From IMG/VR virus record IMGVR_UViG_3300042878_002960, positions 1-61,868 of that record: a DNA stretch of 61,868 nt. One strand, written 5' to 3'. The notes beneath the pieces were generated by a model that saw only the letters and a list, made by a program, of their open reading frames with translations, was not told the DNA's origin and did no database searches. Positions 23,527 to 32,701 of the stretch are shown here, in pieces. This stretch comes from a virus. The translations under genes were made by a program, and so were the position numbers. Each line of letters begins with the position of its first letter. Position 1 is the first letter of the stretch.

Positions 23527-25230
23527 TTAGTTTAATAACTGAGCAGCGTCAGTAACTGTAATAGTCATATATTGTTTTTGTGGGAACCAACCAACTTCAG
23601 TTACAGCGTATCTTGAACGTAACAACATTCTTGGAGCGAATGTAGCTTCAGAGATAACTGAGATAGACTGAGCCATTAAGTAAGGTACGAAAATGATACC
23701 TGGTTGGTCAGGGTTGTTCTTACGACCTAATACGATTCTGTTATCGTTATATCTCATATATGGATCTACATAGATAGAGATGTCTCCGATTGAACCTACA
23801 GGGTATAATTGACCTTGTCCGTTTAATTTAGATTTAACTGGGTTAATTGTGTAACCAGCGATATCTTGTAAAGCAGCAGCAAGACCTCCGTTTGTGATAA
23901 GGTATTGAGCAGGACCTACACGACCTTCAGTAGCAATGTAGTTAGAAGCGTGAGCAATCTTAGTGATTAACTTACGTTGAACAGCGTGAGTAGTTTCACC
24001 ACCAACATAAGTAGTAGCAGCATAAGCAGTGTTCAAGTCGAAGATAGTACCACCAGAGTTAGCAGAACCAGCTGGCGCAGCAGGAGCGTTAACAGCATTA
24101 AGAGCACCCATTTCGAAGATTTTAGCAACGATTTGTTTAGAAATTGTTTGAGACAATTCGTTAACAAGGATAGACTCCATTTTTTGAACGATATCCATAC
24201 CTGTGTTAGCTTTGATATCTTCGATTTCAGTTCTTCTAAGAGCTGAAGATACTTCGATAGTACCAACTGCTACAGTTTTAGAAGAGATTTTTGGTCCGAT
24301 AACACCAGCATAACTGTTATCATCAGAAGCACGATCCATTGGATAGTTACCTAAAGCACCACCTGAAGCAGCAGTCCAGTTTGATGTAAATCCTGGGATA
24401 TGATCTTCTAAAGCAGAGATTAATTGAACTTCTTTTGTTCCTGAGTTAGGAACGATACCAGCTAAACCTAAAATTTGAGAAAGCATACTACCTGAAGCAG
24501 CAAATGTGTTGTCAGCAGCAACAAATGTATGAGGAACAGAAATGTTACCTGATGTATTTGCTTGTCTGAATACTCTAAACATTGGGTAACCATCGATACG
24601 AGAGAAACCTAAGAATTCAACTATATTTGTTTTAGATGCTGGTAAAGTGTTACTTACAAATGCTGATGAAGCAGTGATACCGTAGAATAATCTACCACCT
24701 TGTAATCCACCAGTTGTTTCTTGTAAAGCAGTTAAAGGACCAGCACCAGCAACGTCAAGTCTGATTTGAGCAGTGATGTCAGTAATGTTACTAGCATATA
24801 ATTTGAAAACTTGTGGCTTTTCATAACCATCTGTTAAGTTATTAACATCATCGTATTGGAAATCGATGTATAATAAATCGATTTTTGGACCTGGAGTTGG
24901 TTTAACAGCTACTAAGTCTAAACCGATTGTTTGAGCAGCAATTTTCATAGCTACTGGAAGTAAGTTTTGACCTACGTCTCCAGAACCAGCAACACCACCA
25001 CCGTTTGCGTAAGTAGCTAATGTATTACCTGCTAATGAACCAACAACTGGATTCAATACAGCTCCCATACCTGCTACGTTTGATGCGTTTACATACGCAT
25101 TTTCATTGATTGAGTGATACTCAGCCATTTCTGACATCCATTCTACTCTATCTTCAGTTACACCCATGTTTTCCAAAACTGGAGCCCATTTCTTAACTGC
25201 TTTTGATTTGTCTATTCTAATGTGTGACAT
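23527..25230 (-). CDS. 23: Major capsid protein, gp23-like
   Basis: 567 residues, near the 521 of T4 gp23. It forms the hexamers of the head shell. The N-terminus has WAPVLENMGVTEDRVEWMSE with the following Ala/Gly-rich arm. The spine region is SSALRRTEIEDIKANTGMDI, and the A-domain has EGRVGPAQYLI and YVDPYMRYNDNRIVLG. FAPRMLLRSRYAVTEVGWFP near the C-terminus is a hallmark of T4-like gp23. Ala- and Gly-rich codons make it less AT-rich than its neighbours, as expected for a highly expressed gene. Processing by the prohead protease is expected. It lies downstream of the protease-scaffold gene, as in T4. Confidence 0.95.
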   Translation of the reverse strand: MSHIRIDKSKAVKKWAPVLENMGVTEDRVEWMSEMAEYHSINENAYVNASNVAGMGAVLNPVVGSLAGNTLATYANGGGVAGSGDVGQNLLPVAMKIAAQTIGLDLVAVKPTPGPKIDLLYIDFQYDDVNNLTDGYEKPQVFKLYASNITDITAQIRLDVAGAGPLTALQETTGGLQGGRLFYGITASSAFVSNTLPASKTNIVEFLGFSRIDGYPMFRVFRQANTSGNISVPHTFVAADNTFAASGSMLSQILGLAGIVPNSGTKEVQLISALEDHIPGFTSNWTAASGGALGNYPMDRASDDNSYAGVIGPKISSKTVAVGTIEVSSALRRTEIEDIKANTGMDIVQKMESILVNELSQTISKQIVAKIFEMGALNAVNAPAAPAGSANSGGTIFDLNTAYAATTYVGGETTHAVQRKLITKIAHASNYIATEGRVGPAQYLITNGGLAAALQDIAGYTINPVKSKLNGQGQLYPVGSIGDISIYVDPYMRYNDNRIVLGRKNNPDQPGIIFVPYLMAQSISVISEATFAPRMLLRSRYAVTEVGWFPQKQYMTITVTDAAQLLN

Positions 25231-25311
25231 AATTTTTTTAATTTTTTTTTGTGTTTATCTATATATTACCCTTCAAAATTTCAATAATTTCAAGTGTGGA
25301 TTTTTTATAGA

Positions 25312-27435
25312 TTAAATGTTTTTGAATCTTTCCATAATCGCAGTAACGTCATTATCAGAAAGTTTATCTTCTTGTATTAAACTTTCATGAGCTACTAACT
25401 TTTTAGTTACAGACTCGTTTGTTTTAAGCTTTCTAGTTAACCAGAAATGCTCAACTTGTGATTCAGTCATTAAAACTTCAGCTGGGTAAAGTCTAGCTTG
25501 TGATAAGATAGATTTTTTAGCAGATTCATTCATTTGACTCCAGATAGCCTTAGTGTTTTCAGGCATTAATCTGATTACTCTTTCTTCAAGAGATTCATTC
25601 TTTGATGATAGCGCTTCTGCGATTAGGCTTAACACATCTTTAGATGTGAAGTAATTTCTTTCGTTTATGTGAAATTTAACAGCCTCTTGGTCTTCATCAG
25701 ACAAAGCGTAGTAACTATCTACTTGTGACTTGTTTAAGAATTTTAAGAAATTCAAGTCAGTTGATTCAGAAACTTTACGTTTTTTAGCTTCTTCTATTAA
25801 TTTGTTGATTGACTCAGATAATTCAGAATCACTGTTACCAGTTACTTTGTAATCATGAGCTTCTTCATCATTATTTTCTTCTTCAGTAGCAGATGGACCA
25901 CAGTCTTCATCTTCTTCTTCTTTATTATATGCTTCTTCTTCATGAGCTGAAGCAATACCATTGTATGCTTCTTCTTCATTTTCTTCTTCTTCATTCTCAT
26001 CTTCTTGAGTATTTTCAAAACCTGCCGCTTGTAATGATGGGAAAGCTTCTTCTTCTTCACTCATTGATTCATTTAATTTTCTTGAATTTAATTTTTCAAC
26101 GATTAAACCTTGGTAGTTAATTGATTTATCAAGATTTTCAGCAATGTATTCAGAGTAAGCAATATTATCATCTAAATGTTCAGCAATGTATTCAGAGTAA
26201 GCGATGTTACCTTCAACGTGTTCAGCTAAGTATTCAGAATAAGCAATTGAATTATCAACGTGCTCAGCAATATATTCTGCGTAAGAAATATTTTTGTCTA
26301 AGTTTTCAGCGATATATTCTGAATAAGCAATATTCTTATCAAGATTTTCAGCTAAGTACTCAGAGTACTCAATATTTTTGTCTAAGTTTTCAGCTAAGTA
26401 TTCAGAATAAGAAATGTTCTTATCAAGATTTTCAGCGATATATTCTGAATAAGAAATATTCTTATCAAGATTTTCAGCTAAGTATTCAGAATACTCAATA
26501 TTTTTGTCTAAGTTTTCAGCTAAGTATTCAGAGTAGTTAACAGCTTTTTCTAAATTTTCAGCTAAATAGTCATTATGTTTAATAAGTTTGTCAGTAGTTT
26601 CCTTTAACGACTTGTTTTCATTAACCATAATTTGAACTTTTTCAGCCAAATAATCTAAATATTTAACAACTTGAGAATTAGTAGAATTTAACTCTTCATA
26701 GTACTCTAAAAGTTGCTCCATTTTCTTTGGAGATAAATTACCTTTAGTAAGAGCACCTTTAACTTCTTTCTTTGTAGAAGCTAGTTCTTTAACTAAATAC
26801 TGAGAATATTCAGTTAATTGTTGCTTTGTAACAAATTCATTTTTGTTCATATCAAATAGTTGATTTATTTTGGACTCATCGGACATTTCATATATCCTAA
26901 AGTTAGAGTTTTCATTATATCCTAATGATTCGTTGATATTCTTAACCGACATTTTAGCAGAAGCAAAACCTGGATCAGCAACGATATCATATGTAAATAA
27001 TTTTTTCAATGAAACAGTACCATCTGATTCAGTGATACCAGCGGCTCTTGAAGAAACGAAAACAGGACATCCGTCATCAACTAATGCCTTTGCTTCTTTA
27101 CCCCAATAAGTGTTTAGTAATCTAATTTCACCATTAACTAAATTTGATTCTTTTACATAATTAGCTTTTGTGATAATGTGTGATGCTCTAGAAAGAGATG
27201 TGTCAAAAACATCTGGGTGATCAAACTCACCGTAAACAACGCCTAAACTGCTCATTCTTTCATTTAATTCATCTAAAGCTGGAAGAAATTTATCAGCAGT
27301 GTAAATTCTCTCATTACGGTTTTTAACACCGAACTCTGTGAACGTACCACCTAAAATATAATCCTTCTTAGTAGAACCATTATTCTCTCTAATAAGAGAG
27401 TTTTGTGAATTTTCTATAATTAATACTGGTTTCAT
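25312..27435 (-). CDS. 21: Prohead protease fused to scaffold (gp21-gp22-like)
   Basis: 707 residues. Residues 1-165 are a T4 gp21-type serine protease: GGTFTEFGVKNRNERIY, GEFDHPDVFD with the catalytic His, and PVFVSSRAAG with the catalytic Ser. The rest replaces T4 gp22, the head scaffold. It is a charged helical region with eleven tandem 14-residue repeats of type YSEYLAENLDKNI (about residues 286-439), an acidic stretch, and a helical C-terminus. Each repeat holds YLAE or YIAE, close to the (L/I)-x-E site cut by T4 gp21. The repeat length of two heptads suits a coiled coil. In T4, gp21 and gp22 are separate genes. It sits directly upstream of gp23. Confidence 0.9.
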   Translation of the reverse strand: MKPVLIIENSQNSLIRENNGSTKKDYILGGTFTEFGVKNRNERIYTADKFLPALDELNERMSSLGVVYGEFDHPDVFDTSLSRASHIITKANYVKESNLVNGEIRLLNTYWGKEAKALVDDGCPVFVSSRAAGITESDGTVSLKKLFTYDIVADPGFASAKMSVKNINESLGYNENSNFRIYEMSDESKINQLFDMNKNEFVTKQQLTEYSQYLVKELASTKKEVKGALTKGNLSPKKMEQLLEYYEELNSTNSQVVKYLDYLAEKVQIMVNENKSLKETTDKLIKHNDYLAENLEKAVNYSEYLAENLDKNIEYSEYLAENLDKNISYSEYIAENLDKNISYSEYLAENLDKNIEYSEYLAENLDKNIAYSEYIAENLDKNISYAEYIAEHVDNSIAYSEYLAEHVEGNIAYSEYIAEHLDDNIAYSEYIAENLDKSINYQGLIVEKLNSRKLNESMSEEEEAFPSLQAAGFENTQEDENEEEENEEEAYNGIASAHEEEAYNKEEEDEDCGPSATEEENNDEEAHDYKVTGNSDSELSESINKLIEEAKKRKVSESTDLNFLKFLNKSQVDSYYALSDEDQEAVKFHINERNYFTSKDVLSLIAEALSSKNESLEERVIRLMPENTKAIWSQMNESAKKSILSQARLYPAEVLMTESQVEHFWLTRKLKTNESVTKKLVAHESLIQEDKLSDNDVTAIMERFKNI
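26119..26580. repeat. Eleven tandem 42-bp coding repeats
   Basis: Eleven 42-bp units inside the protease-scaffold gene, encoding 14-residue repeats with Tyr-(Leu/Ile)-Ala-Glu cores. Units differ at synonymous and a few amino-acid positions, so they are old enough to have diverged. A degenerate twelfth unit follows. Confidence 0.9.
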
Positions 27436-27606
27436 TTAAGTTTATTATTTTTTAAAATATAGAGTATATATAATCAGTAAGAAACCGTCTTTTTTTCAAC
27501 GTGGATTTTTTATAGTAGTGATAGGTTTCAGGCTGGGTTTAACATGTATAAAACCATGGAGGAGAGAAGTGATTTTTAATAAATAAAAGAAATTGAGCGG
27601 TTTTTT

Positions 27607-28002
27607 ATGATCCTTACAAGAGAGATAGAGATAAAAATTAATGAGTCGAATTATCAGTACTATGATGATTTAGGATATGATGTAGCAATTGGAGAGATTA
27701 TTAAAATACCAATTGAATTAATGTCAAAAGGATCACATTATAAAATAAAATGTAAGTGTGACGGTTGTGGAATCGAAAAAGAAGTAATATTCAAAAACTA
27801 TGTTAAATATGATAACAACTTTGGAGAATATTATTGTAGAAAATGTTCTGAATCAAAAAGAAAAGAAACATTAAGAAAAAACTTTGGAGTTGACTATCCA
27901 ATACAGAATAAAAAGGTACTTAGTAAGATGAAAAATACACTTATAGAGAAGTATGGTGTAGATAATATATCAAAAAGAGATAAACAAAATGAGGTTTCTT
28001 AA
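27607..28002 (+). CDS. Truncated homing-endonuclease-associated protein (DUF723-like)
   Basis: 131 residues. Two Cys pairs (CKCDGCG and YCRKCSE) suggest a zinc site, followed by the repeated pattern NFGVDYPIQNKKVLSKMKNT and EKYGVDNIS typical of large phage homing-endonuclease-like proteins (DUF723 type). Those proteins have several such repeats and a C-terminal nuclease; here the frame stops after two. It is probably a degraded free-standing intron-type mobile gene. It sits 13 nt before RNase R and after a 171-nt gap in which I see only the promoter of the divergent gene 27435 and a small GC-richer patch. Confidence 0.55.
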   Translation: MILTREIEIKINESNYQYYDDLGYDVAIGEIIKIPIELMSKGSHYKIKCKCDGCGIEKEVIFKNYVKYDNNFGEYYCRKCSESKRKETLRKNFGVDYPIQNKKVLSKMKNTLIEKYGVDNISKRDKQNEVS

Positions 28003-28015
28003 ATAGAATACCTAT

Positions 28016-29896
28016 ATGATAGAATTAAAAGAAGGGGATGTTTACGAAGGACAGATTGAATTCTCAACAAGTGGTAACGCATCCTTATTAGTAGAAGATA
28101 AAGAAATCTTCATTTACAAGAAAAACACGACTAACTCATTACATTTAGATAAAGTAAAAGTTCAGATATTCAAAGCTGAAAAAAAGTTAGAAGGAAAAGT
28201 TATTGAAGTTATTTCAAGATTTAAAACAGAGTTTGTTGGAAAAGTACAAATTGGGAAGAAAACTACATTTGTTGTTCCAGATAGCAATAAAATTCCAGTA
28301 GACTTTTATATTAAAGGCGGATTAAAAGCCGAACACGACCAAAAAGTTGTAGTCGAATTAATAAAGTGGGAGGATACTAAATCACCACAAGGAAAAATAA
28401 CAAGAGTTTTAGGAAATTCCGGAGATAACAACGCGGAAATGAACTCAATTATGATTGAATATGGACTACCTGTTGAATTTCCACAAGATGTCATCAATGA
28501 ATCTTTCTTAGTACCTGAAGTTATTACAGAAAAAGAAATTAAATCTCGTAAAGATATGAGAGGTGTTACTACTTTAACAATTGACCCAGTTGATGCTAAA
28601 GATTTTGACGATGCCCTTTCAGTTAACATAATAAGTGATAATAAAATTGAAGTAGGAGTTCACATTGCCGACGTAGGACACTATGTTAAACCAGGAACTA
28701 AATTAGACGATGAGGCTTTCAAAAGAGCTACATCAGTATATTTAGTTGATAGATGTGTTCCAATGTTACCAGAACGTTTAAGTAATGGTATATGTTCATT
28801 GAAACCACACGAAGATAGATTGGCATTCTCAGTTATCTTTACTTTAGATAATGAAGGTAACATATTAAACACTTGGCAAGGCAAAACAGTTATTCACTCT
28901 GATAGAAGATATGCTTATGAAGAAGCTCAAGAAATCATTGAAGGAAATGACGGTGATTATTCAACTGAGATTAGATTACTTGATACTTTAGCTAGAAAAA
29001 TTAGAAAGAAAAGAATTAAAGAAGGTTCTATTGAAATGGGTGGTATTGAAGTAAGATTCAAATTAGCCGAAGATAATAAGAAACCAATTGGTGTTTATTT
29101 CAAAGAACAAAAAGAAGCTAACAAGTTAATTGAAGAATTTATGTTATTGGCTAACAAGTCAGTTGCTAAGACTTTATCAGAGGCTAGTTGGGCAAATGTA
29201 TATAGAGTTCACGATACTCCAAATATGGAAAAGTTAAATGCTTTAGTTGGTGTTTGTAAAACTTTTGGATATGATATAGAGATATATGATGATTCAACTG
29301 AAATTAAAAAAACTCTAAATAATTTACTAAAAGAAATTAAAGATACTCCTGAAGAAAATATGATTGAAACTTTAGTAACTAGATGTATGTCTAAAGCAAC
29401 TTACACAATTAAGAACATTGGTCACTATGGTTTAGGATTTACTCACTATTCTCACTTTACTTCACCGATTCGTAGATATCCAGATTTAATCACACACAGA
29501 ATATTACTTGATTTCTTAGATAAGAAAACTCAAGGTAATCCTGGTAAGATTGAAGAACAAGCTAAATGGTGTTCTGCTAGAGAGTTAGTTGCTGCTAAGG
29601 CTCAAAGAGATTCTATTAAATACAAACAAGCTGAATATCTTTTAGATAAGATTGGAAAAGTATTTGATGGTATCGTTTCAGGCGTAACTGACTGGGGTAT
29701 GTATGTTGAATTGATTGAAAGTAAATGCGAAGGAATGGTTAGATATCAATCTCTTGAAGGTAAATGGTCAGCTGATACAACTAATTACACTATAACAAGT
29801 GAAAGTGGTGATAAAATAAGACTAGGCGATCCTCTTAAAGTTGTGGTTAAATCAGTAGACTTAGAAAGAAAACAGATAGATTTTACAATATTGTAA
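28016..29896 (+). CDS. rnr: RNase R / RNase II family 3'-5' exoribonuclease
   Basis: 626 residues. N-terminal cold-shock-like beta barrels (about 1-150) lead into the RNB catalytic domain, with TIDPVDAKDFDDALSV (about 188-203) carrying the metal-binding Asp residues and HYSHFTSPIRRYPDLITH (about 477-494), the family signature. An S1 RNA-binding domain closes the protein (about 550-620, GIVSGVTDWGMYVEL). It degrades RNA from the 3' end. E. coli RNase R (813 residues) has an extra N-terminal helix-turn-helix and a basic tail that are missing here. Bacterial RNase R works with tmRNA to destroy non-stop mRNAs, and a tmRNA is also in this window. The next gene starts right at its stop codon. Confidence 0.92.
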   Translation: MIELKEGDVYEGQIEFSTSGNASLLVEDKEIFIYKKNTTNSLHLDKVKVQIFKAEKKLEGKVIEVISRFKTEFVGKVQIGKKTTFVVPDSNKIPVDFYIKGGLKAEHDQKVVVELIKWEDTKSPQGKITRVLGNSGDNNAEMNSIMIEYGLPVEFPQDVINESFLVPEVITEKEIKSRKDMRGVTTLTIDPVDAKDFDDALSVNIISDNKIEVGVHIADVGHYVKPGTKLDDEAFKRATSVYLVDRCVPMLPERLSNGICSLKPHEDRLAFSVIFTLDNEGNILNTWQGKTVIHSDRRYAYEEAQEIIEGNDGDYSTEIRLLDTLARKIRKKRIKEGSIEMGGIEVRFKLAEDNKKPIGVYFKEQKEANKLIEEFMLLANKSVAKTLSEASWANVYRVHDTPNMEKLNALVGVCKTFGYDIEIYDDSTEIKKTLNNLLKEIKDTPEENMIETLVTRCMSKATYTIKNIGHYGLGFTHYSHFTSPIRRYPDLITHRILLDFLDKKTQGNPGKIEEQAKWCSARELVAAKAQRDSIKYKQAEYLLDKIGKVFDGIVSGVTDWGMYVELIESKCEGMVRYQSLEGKWSADTTNYTITSESGDKIRLGDPLKVVVKSVDLERKQIDFTIL

Positions 29897-30346
29897 ATGG
29901 AAGGGTGGAGTGTAACAAAGTCTTTTAATATTGAATTAGATAATAATACTTTAGAACAATACGAGAAATTATTATCTAATTTTAATAATTGGTCCCAATA
30001 TAAAAGAGAGATTAAATTAAACTCTGTTTTAGAAGATAAAAAGATTGAGTTTACTTTAGATATATCTGGTCACGCTCACGGTGTTATGTATGTAAATGTT
30101 ATAGTTGATGATGCTTATGACTACGATGTTCTTAAAAAAGCATCATCAGCAATAAAGTTTATGAAATTCATACTTAAAGGTAACAATGTTTTAGAATTAG
30201 AAGTAACAATTAAAACAATGACCACTGAATGGGGGAAAATTATTAGAGACTTAATTGAATCAGAAGTTGAACTAGAACTCAAACAAAACATAGTAGATAA
30301 TCAAGTTAAATCCTTCTACTTTATTTATCCGAAAATGACAGCATAA
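29897..30346 (+). CDS. Hypothetical protein coupled to RNase R
   Basis: 149 residues, family unknown. Predominantly alternating beta strands with a helix (VLKKASSAIKFMKFIL), possibly a compact alpha/beta domain. The ATG follows the RNase R stop without a gap, so the two are translated from one mRNA and may share a job in RNA turnover. It ends just before a strong bidirectional terminator. Confidence 0.6.
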   Translation: MEGWSVTKSFNIELDNNTLEQYEKLLSNFNNWSQYKREIKLNSVLEDKKIEFTLDISGHAHGVMYVNVIVDDAYDYDVLKKASSAIKFMKFILKGNNVLELEVTIKTMTTEWGKIIRDLIESEVELELKQNIVDNQVKSFYFIYPKMTA

Positions 30347-30347
30347 A

Positions 30348-30378
30348 AAAACCTCTCAAATTTGAGAGGTTTTCTTTT
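30348..30378. terminator. Bidirectional terminator (perfect palindrome)
   Basis: A 26-nt perfect palindrome with arms AAAACCTCTCAAA and TTTGAGAGGTTTT, plus T tract, between the convergent genes ending at 30346 and 30391. Confidence 0.85.
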
Positions 30379-30390
30379 TTTATATAAGTT

Positions 30391-32103
30391 TTAGAATTCA
30401 AATTCACCACCACCTTCAGCAGGAGGAGTTTCAGGAGCGGCTTGTGCCTCAGGAGCGGCTTGTGCCTCAGGAGCGGCTTCACCACCCTCAGCTGGAGCCT
30501 CACCACCTTCAGCAGGAGCACCTTCAGCAGGAGCACCTTCAGCACCAGCGGCAGCCGCACCACCACCAGCAACACCGAGAGCATCTTTAGCCCAGTATTT
30601 TTGATTTTCGGCTTTTTCTTCTGGAGTCAATTTAAATACATTATCAATTAAATACTCAACGTGGAAGTAAGGTTTTTCACCATTCATAATTCCAACTAAA
30701 GTACCAAATATTTCTGCTTTCTTAGCCAAGTTATTTAATTTCTTCCATTCTTCAAATACTTGATTCGAGTTAAAATTAATATCAATTTGATTCATAAGAA
30801 TCTCATCTTCTTTCAACTCAGGAAACTCAATTAACATTTGTAGTTTTAAAGGCTTAACAATAAGTTCTTTGAAGTTAGCTCTTAATCTATTAATAAAGTT
30901 GTAGAATTTAATCTCATCTCTCGTCATATCAGCCGAGTCATTGATTAAGTTACCACCACCATTTTCTTTATCAAAACGTTGGAAAGGAATCTTAGAAGCT
31001 CTTTTTAGGGCATTGTAGAACCAAGTCAACATATCCGACTCATTTAAGTTATGTCCTTCAGGTGAAACTAATTCCATAGCTGGTGTACCAGCATCTCCTT
31101 CAGGGAACCAAATTTGTTTATTATAAGGTAAGTGTTTAGCCCCATTGATAGTTAATGTACCTAATGAATCATCCCATTCAACTTCTTCTGAATAATCATT
31201 GATTAATTGACCAATTTGTTCTTCAGCTCTTTGTCTTGATAAACCTTTAATAGGAATAGTAAACTTTTGATAAACTGTAGCATTAATAATGTTAAACATT
31301 ACTCTTGTTTGCTCAAGAATCTTTAATTGGTTATAAGGTTTAATTAAACCTTCTACATAAGATGTTTCTGAATAATCATTTTGAGATGAATAAGAAATAT
31401 AAACTAACTGAGAGTCTAAGAAGATTCTTCTCAATTGAGGATCTTCAGGAAACTGAATCCATAAATGACCAATGGATGGTTCAAATGCTGGAACTAAAGT
31501 ATCTGGTCTTAATCTGTTAAAACCAATAATATTCTTTTTCTTATCATCATAGATAATTTCTAATGCTAAATAACCATCAATTAAAAAGTCTTTCATCATA
31601 TTCCAGGCAGTAATACTATCTGAGAATCCAAACTTATTATAAATCTTTTCAAAATATTCTTGATACTTATCTTTAATCTCTTGTGAATAATCATTTGATA
31701 AAGGCTTAGGAGAACAGAAATCTCTTTCATCATTATAAACAATACTTTCATCAGCTAATGAACTAATAAAGTCTCTAATTTCATCTTTAATTGAATATTC
31801 TCTTAAAATTCTTCTTTTATCACCATAAGCTTTATCTAAGTAAGGAATTGATTTTCTATTTAAGACAGAAGCTACGGCTCTTTGAGAGAAGAAGTCATAC
31901 ATTGAGTTACCTCTAGCCGCATATGGATCTTCGTTAATACCAATACCCACTTGATTTCTAACAATCATATCATCATAGTTCATACCATATGATGATAAAC
32001 CTCTTAAAATTCTATTAAAAAGTCCTTTATTCTCAACAGCACTGTTGGTGTAGGCGAAATTTGTTTGACCTGAACCTGCGGTAAATTGATTATATGATGC
32101 CAT
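30391..32103 (-). CDS. 20: Portal protein, gp20-like
   Basis: 570 residues (T4 gp20 is 524). Twelve copies form the ring through which DNA enters the head. Typical T4-portal patterns are present: FISSLADESIVYNDE, FLIDGYLALEIIYD, LVYISYSSQND, MFNIINATVYQKFTIPIKG, and a stretch with WFPEGDAGTPAMELVSPEGH. The C-terminal 55 residues are a low-complexity tail rich in Ala, Glu, Gly and Pro with short repeats, not present in T4. An AATATATAAA box lies about 20 nt upstream of the start. Confidence 0.92.
   Translation of the reverse strand: MASYNQFTAGSGQTNFAYTNSAVENKGLFNRILRGLSSYGMNYDDMIVRNQVGIGINEDPYAARGNSMYDFFSQRAVASVLNRKSIPYLDKAYGDKRRILREYSIKDEIRDFISSLADESIVYNDERDFCSPKPLSNDYSQEIKDKYQEYFEKIYNKFGFSDSITAWNMMKDFLIDGYLALEIIYDDKKKNIIGFNRLRPDTLVPAFEPSIGHLWIQFPEDPQLRRIFLDSQLVYISYSSQNDYSETSYVEGLIKPYNQLKILEQTRVMFNIINATVYQKFTIPIKGLSRQRAEEQIGQLINDYSEEVEWDDSLGTLTINGAKHLPYNKQIWFPEGDAGTPAMELVSPEGHNLNESDMLTWFYNALKRASKIPFQRFDKENGGGNLINDSADMTRDEIKFYNFINRLRANFKELIVKPLKLQMLIEFPELKEDEILMNQIDINFNSNQVFEEWKKLNNLAKKAEIFGTLVGIMNGEKPYFHVEYLIDNVFKLTPEEKAENQKYWAKDALGVAGGGAAAAGAEGAPAEGAPAEGGEAPAEGGEAAPEAQAAPEAQAAPETPPAEGGGEFEF
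30400..30560. repeat. Low-complexity Ala/Glu/Pro repeat tail of the portal gene
   Basis: Imperfect short repeats coding for APAEGGE, PEAQA and similar units at the portal C-terminus. Coding, not an array; likely flexible and variable between relatives. Confidence 0.7.
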
Positions 32104-32157
32104 TTATTAATAAGTATTTCGTTTATATATTAAAAATCTAAAGTCCCTCCAAAAAGA

Positions 32158-32188
32158 GTAAAACCTACTGGTGTCAGTAGGTTTTTTA
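32158..32188. terminator. Terminator
   Basis: Stem AAAACCTACTG/CAGTAGGTTTT with loop GTGT and T tracts, just after the minus-strand gene ending at 32193 and before the portal gene. Confidence 0.85.
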
Positions 32189-32192
32189 TAGA

Positions 32193-32669
32193 TTATAAAT
32201 AATAAGTTCTTTGTATTAATTTAAGATCTCCAGAATTTAAGTTATACTCTTTTAAGTATCCAACAAAATCTGGTTGAAAAAGACAAAGTTGTTCAATAAG
32301 TTGATTAAACTTAATTGTAGATTTTCTATTCATAAATTTATTACCTTCTTGCCAACTAATTTCACCTTCAGGTGTAGCCTTGGACATCACACTATGTGTA
32401 TAACCACCATTAGATTCGAACATAACTTGAAGAGTCCAAGCTGTTCCTGATTTAAATATTCTAGCGGTATGAAATTTTGCCATTGGAAATTCTTTAACAT
32501 TACCAACTAAAATATCAAACTCCATATTTTTGATAAGCATCATAGCCATATTTTTAGCATGTGATTTAACTTCTTCTGCTTTCTTAACTTGACCATATCC
32601 AGCCATTTTATCAGCAGCACTCATATATGTAGAATAATCAAGTTCTTCAAATTTTCTTAAATGTCTCAT
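32193..32669 (-). CDS. Hypothetical protein with capsid-targeting-like N-terminus
   Basis: 158 residues, family unknown. It starts MRHLRKFEELDYS, one of the set with the M-(K/R)-x-x-(K/R)-x-F signature. The following region is helical with MAGYGQVKKAEEVKSHAKNM, then a beta-rich part and a helical C-terminus. No enzyme motif is visible. It sits upstream of the portal gene on the same strand and is separated from it by a terminator. Confidence 0.65.
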   Translation of the reverse strand: MRHLRKFEELDYSTYMSAADKMAGYGQVKKAEEVKSHAKNMAMMLIKNMEFDILVGNVKEFPMAKFHTARIFKSGTAWTLQVMFESNGGYTHSVMSKATPEGEISWQEGNKFMNRKSTIKFNQLIEQLCLFQPDFVGYLKEYNLNSGDLKLIQRTYYL

Positions 32670-32701
32670 TTAAAATTGTAATTTTTATAGAGTATATATT
32701 A

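Noticed and set aside
26121-26540. Plus-strand open frame of 139 codons inside the scaffold gene
   Set aside because: It is the antisense of the tandem repeats in the protease-scaffold gene; the repeated Tyr/Gln-rich product is an artefact of the repeat.
26119-26580. Regular 42-bp repeats considered as a CRISPR array
   Set aside because: The units are contiguous without spacers and keep one coding frame within an intact gene.
27541-27570. GGAGGAGAG as a Shine-Dalgarno site
   Set aside because: It is 50 nt from the next start, and no other gene in the window uses such a site.
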